A stretch of DNA of 26,659 bases from IMG/VR virus record IMGVR_UViG_3300012936_000135, positions 1-26,659 of that record; one strand, given 5' to 3'. The number at the start of each line of letters is the position of its first letter. The stretch's first letter is position 1. The stretch is from a virus. The position numbers and the translations under genes were made by a program. Positions 22,162-26,659 of the stretch are shown in pieces. The notes under the pieces are model-generated. The model saw only the letters and a program-made list of their open reading frames with translations. It ran no database searches and was not told the origin of the DNA.

Positions 22162-22249
22162 ATCTTTTTTTTACACTTTTTGCAATACAACCAAATTGCA
22201 TTTCTAAACTGTTTACTTTGTCTGGATTATATAGTTTTGTTTTTGCCAT
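22121..22249 (-). CDS. Short basic reading frame after the holin-like gene
   Basis: A 42-codon frame from ATG 22249: MAKTKLYNPDKVNSLEMQFG, then CIAKSVKKRYEKKKTKQHK. It overlaps the end of the holin-like gene by 23 nt. The first half has mixed composition like a real protein, the second is Lys-rich. The role is unknown. Density of genes in the lysis cassette supports it modestly. Confidence 0.45.
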   Translation of the reverse strand: MAKTKLYNPDKVNSLEMQFGCIAKSVKKRYEKKKTKQHKSKI

Positions 22250-22628
22250 TGTTTATTTTTTCAAAAGAACGTCCGCCAAAGTAAGCTGTAAAAACTGTAA
22301 TTAATAAAATTCTATAAGTATCGATAAACTCTGTTTGTATTTTAAACTGACCTATATTGCCGCTAAATATTGATATAATTACAAACATAAAAGTCAAAAA
22401 TGCTAAGGCTATCGGTCTAATATTTTTAGTTAATAAACCACCTTGATTATCACTTAACCATCTACTTGTAACTTGCTCTTGCATTTTACTTTCATAATTA
22501 AGTAAAACTTCTTTTAGCTTTTTTTTAGCCTCTAGCTTCTCTTCTTTTGATGTCGTTAAATTATCAACAACATCACCAACATCTTTGACTAAATCACCAG
22601 AATTAAATAAATTTTTTATAAAACTCAT
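22227..22628 (-). CDS. Holin-like membrane protein
   Basis: The 133-residue protein has an amphipathic, charged N-terminal half (DLVKDVGDVVDNLTTSKEEK, then EQVTSRWLSDNQGG), and a membrane part with NIRPIALAFLTFMFVIISIF and TYRILLITVFTAYFGGRSFE. The RW..D...G.L..~iRP...~ motif followed by FGGRS.EK is the signature of the GTA-like/3TM holin family. It would form the inner-membrane lesion that lets the endolysin out. The start overlaps the stop of the 53-residue membrane gene as ATGA (22628-22625). Confidence 0.82.
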   Translation of the reverse strand: MSFIKNLFNSGDLVKDVGDVVDNLTTSKEEKLEAKKKLKEVLLNYESKMQEQVTSRWLSDNQGGLLTKNIRPIALAFLTFMFVIISIFSGNIGQFKIQTEFIDTYRILLITVFTAYFGGRSFEKINNGKNKTI

Positions 22629-22786
22629 TTTTTAAAGTTCCAATAATATATCTTATATATTGAAATGCCTATAGCTAAAACTAAAGAGATAAAAGTCAAG
22701 TATTCGTTACAATCTGTAATACTAAATCCAATTGCTGTTCCATTTGCAGCCAATATTTCTATTGTATCTTTTACCTCACCTTTCAT
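22625..22786 (-). CDS. Small membrane protein of the lysis cassette (53 residues)
   Basis: A 53-residue protein, MKGEVKDTIEILAANGTAIG, with a hydrophobic span from about 30 to 47 (LTFISLVLAIGISIYKIYY) and a basic end. Its ATG overlaps the upstream stop as ATGA (22786-22783) and its own stop overlaps the holin-like start as ATGA (22628-22625). Being bracketed by two such overlaps is strong evidence for a real gene. The small N-out/C-in style membrane protein looks like a second holin or an antiholin; I recall similar proteins in marine flavophages. It is below common ORF length cutoffs. Confidence 0.8.
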   Translation of the reverse strand: MKGEVKDTIEILAANGTAIGFSITDCNEYLTFISLVLAIGISIYKIYYWNFKK

Positions 22787-23130
22787 GACACCCATGGCAA
22801 AGGCAAAGTTTCCTCAACTGGGTTTTTTTGCAATTCAATATTTGCAGCCAATTGTGTATCTATTTCAGTTGGAGTTGGCTCAGTCATTTCATTTAACCAT
22901 GCTTCAACATTTTCCTTAGTCAAATCATTATAAGGAATAAATGTTGCTGGGTCAACTGGTCCAACACTTAAAGCTCCATAAACATCAGCATAAAAACCAG
23001 TTTTTGTTTCTGGGTTATAGTCATCTGTTTTAGCCGAACGCCTCCAATGTACTGTTATAACGACGTCATCAAGACCCTCTTCATGGATTTTACTATCCAT
23101 GCTACTTATTATCCAATTATATGTTATCAT
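22783..23130 (-). CDS. DUF7936-like protein after the tail fibre
   Basis: The 115-residue protein (start MITYNWIISSMDSK) has VVITVHWRRSAKTDD, then FYADVYGALSVGP, FIPYNDLTKENVEAWLNEM and a C-terminal PLPWVS. This is the pattern of a small family that often follows tail fibre genes in marine phages (DUF7936, by recollection). Its role is unknown; association with the fibre or host range is a guess. An in-frame ATG at 23169 would add 13 residues (MHNTKVNNKKIKK) but overlaps the fibre gene. I prefer 23130 because it directly follows an A-rich leader (AAAAAAATAAAAAAAATG) and matches the family start. Confidence 0.75.
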   Translation of the reverse strand: MITYNWIISSMDSKIHEEGLDDVVITVHWRRSAKTDDYNPETKTGFYADVYGALSVGPVDPATFIPYNDLTKENVEAWLNEMTEPTPTEIDTQLAANIELQKNPVEETLPLPWVS

Positions 23131-23149
23131 TTTTTTTATTTTTTTATTA

Positions 23150-26100
23150 TTAACTTTCGTATTGTGCAAGTGTTCTAGTTACAACACCCTCACTACCATT
23201 TATTTTTATTTTTAAATCAAAATTACTATCTAAATAAATAACACCAGTATTTGCTGGAGGGTCACTCGGAGCTGTTGACCTACTTACTTGAACTGGTTTA
23301 TTTAATTTAATTAAACTATTCTCAAATTCTGCAACAGTTACTTCACCACCAGTTCCAGCTGTTGATGTATTTGCTCTTATTTGTACTGTTCCATTTGCAG
23401 CTCTATTGGCTAAAGCAACAACATCTGACCCAGCAAACAATAAACCATACCTTTGTGAGCCGCCACTATCTTTGTATAAAATACCCTCATTGTTTCCGCC
23501 AGAGCTACCTTTAAAATGTATTTTGTCAGAACTTCCAATAAAATCAATGTTACCAGAAATTGTCATGCTACCGCCAGAATCAGTTGTTGTATTTAAAAGT
23601 AAATTTTGAGAAACATTTACAGTTGTTTGGCTACCATCTAATTTTAAATAATCAGCTATTCCACCAGTTCCATCATCACATCTAAACAAAATATCAGCAT
23701 CCTCAGTATCTTGTCTGATAATTAAATTACCAGTTCCAGCTTGTTGAATAGTGCTGTTATTACCATCGTGAAAAATACCTAAATCACCACTACCAAACTC
23801 TGCTTTGACATTATCAAGAAAACGCATAAATTTATGAACATTAGTTCTTGTAGCACTACCATCTAAAGTAATATAAGCTGTTGTTCCACCACTTCCATTA
23901 TCACATTTAAATATTATATCTTTGTCGTCAGCTCTTTGTTCAAATGTTATATTTCCAACGTAGTTTTCAATTAAAGTGTTGTTACTATCGTGAAATATTT
24001 GCAAATCACTACTACTACCAATTATAAGTTTTACATTGTCACCTAAACTGACATCTTTACTAAATATATTTCTTACTGCACCGCCATCTATGTTAAAATA
24101 TTCTGTAACACCACCGCTTCCGTCATCACAATAAAATGTTATGTCTTTTCCATCAGCCGCATTATATATACCAAAATGACCAGTACTGTTATACATTGTT
24201 GTGTTACTTCCATCATGTCTTATATAAAAATCATTTCCAGTTCCAATATAAAGAAAATTGTCATTTAGTTTTACATTACCATTTACTTGCAGTTTGCTCG
24301 AGCCATCGTCAGTTGTAGTATTAATGAGTACGTTTCCAGAGGATGTAATACGCATTCTTTCATTTGCTCCAGCACTTAAAGACATATCATTTCCAATAGC
24401 TCCAATAGTGACATAGGTTCCTCCACTTGTTCCTGAGCCACTAAAAGCAATTTCACCAGCACTATTGTTACCACCATCAAAAATTGCAACAGTTTGTGAA
24501 GATGTGTTTTTTACATGCAGTGGTCTTGTTGGACTTGAAGTTCCTATGCCCACGTTTCCATTTACTATTGACATTTTGTCAACTCCTCCTTGTAAAAATC
24601 TTGTTCTTGGATTTGTGCCAGAATCAAATAAAAATCCTCCACTACCAATATACCCACCAGTTCCATCCATTATTATACTTCCAGTAAATGATGAGCTTTT
24701 TAAATCTAATTTAGAAAAATGAACTGTGTTTTCAATTGTAACATAACCACTACCAGCTGATGTGCTTTTAATGTGTAAATCTGTTGATGGATTAGTCAAG
24801 CCAATACCTAACCGCCCAGTAGATGTTAAGCGCATTTTTTCTGTATTGTCATTATTAGGTGTGAAAACTATTCCATTGTTTCCACCACTACCTTGACCAA
24901 CAATTCTAGTCATTCCATTTAAAACTCCAAAAACACCTACTCCATTTATTCTAATAGCATTTACACTAGTAGCTAAACCTAAATCACCATTAACGTCTAA
25001 AGTTCTTGCTGGGCTATCAGTTCCAATTCCTACGTTTCCACCATTAAAAAATGTAACACCATCTGCCTTAAGTTGTACAGCTGAAGTTTCATTATCATAT
25101 AAAGCTAAAAAACCTTTATGAGTTGTGTTACCAAAATTTAAAGCCAACCCATTAGCGTGATTTGTATTGATGTGCAAATGACCTCCTCCTTGAGTTATTG
25201 TAGAAAATCTTCCAAAACTACTTTCAAGTTTTATAACACAGTTATCGTCAAATAAATGTAATCTAGCATCTGAACTTGTCGTTCCGATTGACAAATCACC
25301 GTCAGATGTTAAACGCATTTTTTCTGAGTTATTTGTTCCAAAACTCAAATTTCCATTATTACGATTAAATAAGTACGCAGTTCCACCAGTATCTAATAAC
25401 ATATCATATCCAGTTGTATAACTACCAGAAATTAAACGCATTGTAGCTAATCCACTATTTCCTTGAACTTGTGCGGTTGCATTACTACTTCCATAAACAT
25501 GTAAAAGTTGGGCTGGACTAGTCACACCAATTCCAACGCTAGTATTAGTTATAGTTAAAACATCAGCCCCAACACCCATTATAATGTTATCTGTACCCCT
25601 TAATCTTATTTGTCCATTTTGTGCGTCTATAAAAAAGCTATCACCATCAGTTCTATTTACTAAAAACTTTTGATTTCCAGTTCCAGCAATTTCCATTTTT
25701 GTTGTGGGGCTTGAGGTTCCTAGACCTAAATGCCCATCAGATGTTATTCTTAATAACTCACCATTATTGTTTGCAAATTTGTAACCTCTTATTCCACTTG
25801 ATAAACTAAAATCGCCACCATCGCTTGTTGAGCCTATTGTTAAGTTGTTTGTTCCTCTAATTTTTACGTTACCTACTACATCTAACTTTTCTGAAGGCGT
25901 TAAAGTTCCAATACCAGTATTTGATCCATCAATATATATTTGTGTACCAGCAAAAGTACCAATAGATACATCACCAGCAGTTGACCTAATTTCTAAATTA
26001 GCTGATTGAAAATAACCAATAAAACCCCCTTGTGCTCCAGTTGAATCATACCAGCTAATATCACTATTTAATTCACTTCTAGATGCAGCACTTGTGTCAT

Positions 26101-26659
26101 CAATTCTTATGTTAGGATTATTACCAGCTAAATTTAAAATCTCACTAGGGCTAGACGTACCTAGACCAAATTGCCCATCAGATGTTATTCTAGCTTTTTC
26201 AGAAGCATTAGTATAAAAACCTAAACTATTATTTGCATTTACATATTGTATTCTTCCAATAGTTCCATTATTATTATCACCTAAATATATAATACTATTA
26301 TATGCGTTGTTTGATGTTAAATATAATCTAACATTTTCAGATGTATCTCTAAATTGCACATCACCATAAACATCAAGAGCATATGATGGGCTTGATGAAC
26401 TTCCTATGGTAATTGCATTAGTAGTTGTATTGCCATTATCAGTAACTTCCTGAAGCGTATCGGCCGAGCCAACTTGAGTGTCAACGTAAGCCTTTATACT
26501 TTCACTTGTTGCTAAACTTGTAGCACTTGCAGTAGCAAAAGTATCGTCATCAATATAACTACTAATAGCAACACTTCCAGAATCAATACTTGTTGCTGTA
26601 ATATCAAAGCCACCAACTGTTCCTTTTGTTTTGTTTTGGTATTGAGCCGCTAAGTCATC
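23150..26659 (-). CDS. Tail fibre, C-terminal part (open at right edge)
   Basis: The frame is open from the right edge to the stop at 23150: 1,169 codons plus stop. A GTG at 26359 is only the first start-like codon and not a likely start, since the frame continues upstream with TLQEVTDNGN. From 26359 the chain has at least eight copies of a (G/S)IGT.SP...LdV.G element (GLGTSSPSE, GIGTLTPSE, GLGTSSPTT, GIGVTSPAQ, GIGTDSPAR, GIGLTNPST, GIGTSSPTR and variants), often preceded by E(K/R)MR(L/I)TSDG. Three longer repeats follow (23590-24281). It ends with APSDPPANTGVIYLDSN and TRTLAQYES. I see no peptidase S74 chaperone at the end. It is a trimeric, beta-rich adhesin by analogy. Joined to the left-edge frame it gives about 2,159 codons. 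Confidence 0.85.
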   Translation of the reverse strand, partial: DDLAAQYQNKTKGTVGGFDITATSIDSGSVAISSYIDDDTFATASATSLATSESIKAYVDTQVGSADTLQEVTDNGNTTTNAITIGSSSSPSYALDVYGDVQFRDTSENVRLYLTSNNAYNSIIYLGDNNNGTIGRIQYVNANNSLGFYTNASEKARITSDGQFGLGTSSPSEILNLAGNNPNIRIDDTSAASRSELNSDISWYDSTGAQGGFIGYFQSANLEIRSTAGDVSIGTFAGTQIYIDGSNTGIGTLTPSEKLDVVGNVKIRGTNNLTIGSTSDGGDFSLSSGIRGYKFANNNGELLRITSDGHLGLGTSSPTTKMEIAGTGNQKFLVNRTDGDSFFIDAQNGQIRLRGTDNIIMGVGADVLTITNTSVGIGVTSPAQLLHVYGSSNATAQVQGNSGLATMRLISGSYTTGYDMLLDTGGTAYLFNRNNGNLSFGTNNSEKMRLTSDGDLSIGTTSSDARLHLFDDNCVIKLESSFGRFSTITQGGGHLHINTNHANGLALNFGNTTHKGFLALYDNETSAVQLKADGVTFFNGGNVGIGTDSPARTLDVNGDLGLATSVNAIRINGVGVFGVLNGMTRIVGQGSGGNNGIVFTPNNDNTEKMRLTSTGRLGIGLTNPSTDLHIKSTSAGSGYVTIENTVHFSKLDLKSSSFTGSIIMDGTGGYIGSGGFLFDSGTNPRTRFLQGGVDKMSIVNGNVGIGTSSPTRPLHVKNTSSQTVAIFDGGNNSAGEIAFSGSGTSGGTYVTIGAIGNDMSLSAGANERMRITSSGNVLINTTTDDGSSKLQVNGNVKLNDNFLYIGTGNDFYIRHDGSNTTMYNSTGHFGIYNAADGKDITFYCDDGSGGVTEYFNIDGGAVRNIFSKDVSLGDNVKLIIGSSSDLQIFHDSNNTLIENYVGNITFEQRADDKDIIFKCDNGSGGTTAYITLDGSATRTNVHKFMRFLDNVKAEFGSGDLGIFHDGNNSTIQQAGTGNLIIRQDTEDADILFRCDDGTGGIADYLKLDGSQTTVNVSQNLLLNTTTDSGGSMTISGNIDFIGSSDKIHFKGSSGGNNEGILYKDSGGSQRYGLLFAGSDVVALANRAANGTVQIRANTSTAGTGGEVTVAEFENSLIKLNKPVQVSRSTAPSDPPANTGVIYLDSNFDLKIKINGSEGVVTRTLAQYES
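23590..24281 (-). repeat. Three tandem ~75-residue fibre repeats
   Basis: Three successive copies of about 220-238 nt each encode (D/G)NVK...G..DL.IFHDG.N..., a variable stretch, D.DI.F.CD(D/N)G(S/T)GG....Y..LDG. Copies are approximately 24044-24281, 23817-24043 and 23590-23816. The diverged sequence and constant spacing suggest old tandem duplication inside the fibre shaft. Confidence 0.85.
24500..26200 (-). repeat. GIGT-SP fibre shaft repeats
   Basis: At least eight degenerate copies of a short element encoding (E/K)KMRLTSDG, then .GIGT.SP...L.V.G, recur at irregular 150-260 nt spacing. They are protein-level repeats; DNA identity is low. The element is widespread in fibres of marine phages. 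Confidence 0.8.
26281..26659. repeat. Terminal near-direct repeat, right copy
   Basis: Second copy of bases 1-379, same orientation, 20 mismatches. The reading frame through it is open and in register with the left copy. Most differences are at silent positions. Left and right flanks beyond the window cannot be seen. Confidence 0.97.

Noticed and set aside
23131-23169. Thirteen-residue N-terminal extension of the DUF7936-like protein
   Set aside because: It overlaps the fibre stop, is Lys/Asn-only, and the Met at 23130 has a proper A-rich leader and matches the family start.
23150-23300. Peptidase S74 self-cleaving chaperone at the fibre C-terminus
   Set aside because: No S74-like catalytic Ser/Lys region or long helical end follows; the chain ends soon after the last repeat.
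26359-26359. GTG as start of the fibre gene
   Set aside because: The frame remains open to the window edge and the upstream part encodes conserved fibre sequence that also exists in the left copy.
1-26659. tRNA genes, CRISPR arrays, insertion sequences, integrase or attachment sites
   Set aside because: The few non-coding gaps are too short or lack cloverleaf, regular spacer or terminal inverted repeat structure; no transposase or integrase motif was seen.

Overview
The window reads as a near-complete or complete genome of a small tailed phage with a siphovirus-type (HK97-like head, long non-contractile tail) gene set. Every convincing gene is on the minus strand, so transcription runs from high to low coordinates. 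The DNA is very AT-rich by eye. Starts almost never have a Shine-Dalgarno sequence; they sit behind A-rich leaders or in TAATG/ATGA stop-start overlaps. That start style, plus gene families I recall from Flavobacteriia and other Bacteroidota phages, suggests a phage of a (probably marine) Bacteroidota host. The host call is inference.

The first 379 bases and the last 379 bases are homologous (359/379 identical by my count, 20 mismatches all between positions 104 and 287). A reading frame open off the left edge is in the same frame as one open off the right edge. Joining the ends gives a circle of about 26,280 bp in which one giant tail-tip/fibre gene (about 2,159 codons) spans the join.

Layout in transcription order. 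Early/replication block, 20290 to about 14980: a membrane-anchored small protein, a widespread Bacteroidota phage family of unknown role, a DnaA-domain-IV-like protein, a divergent thymidylate-synthase-fold enzyme with an Asp at the dCMP-selecting position, a winged-helix replication protein, small unknowns, a NinB-like recombination protein, a VRR-NUC nuclease, two HNH-type proteins and a DUF3310 protein. No DNA polymerase, primase, helicase, integrase or repressor is visible. Packaging and head block, 14842 to about 7577: zinc-ribbon protein, small and large terminase, HK97-type portal, a fused prohead protease, major capsid protein, gp6-like connector, head-tail adaptor and gp10-like protein. 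Tail block, 7009 to 1: tail terminator, small Lys-rich protein, tail tube, a tail assembly chaperone pair joined by a textbook -1 frameshift signal, tape measure, and the giant tail-tip/fibre gene. This continues at the right end (26659 to 23150) into repeat-rich fibre sequence. Lysis block, 23130 to 20460: DUF7936-type protein, a 53-residue membrane protein, a holin-like protein, two short basic reading frames, an M15 peptidase endolysin, and a metallophosphoesterase with an N-terminal helix-turn-helix. A strong intrinsic terminator (20384-20402) closes this unit.

Points of most interest: the frameshift signal with its hairpin around a zero-frame stop, the dCMP-type thymidylate synthase homologue (possible modified cytosine), the divergent terminal repeats, a terminator-like attenuator between the capsid and connector genes, and several real small genes below the usual ORF cutoff that are bracketed by stop-start overlaps.
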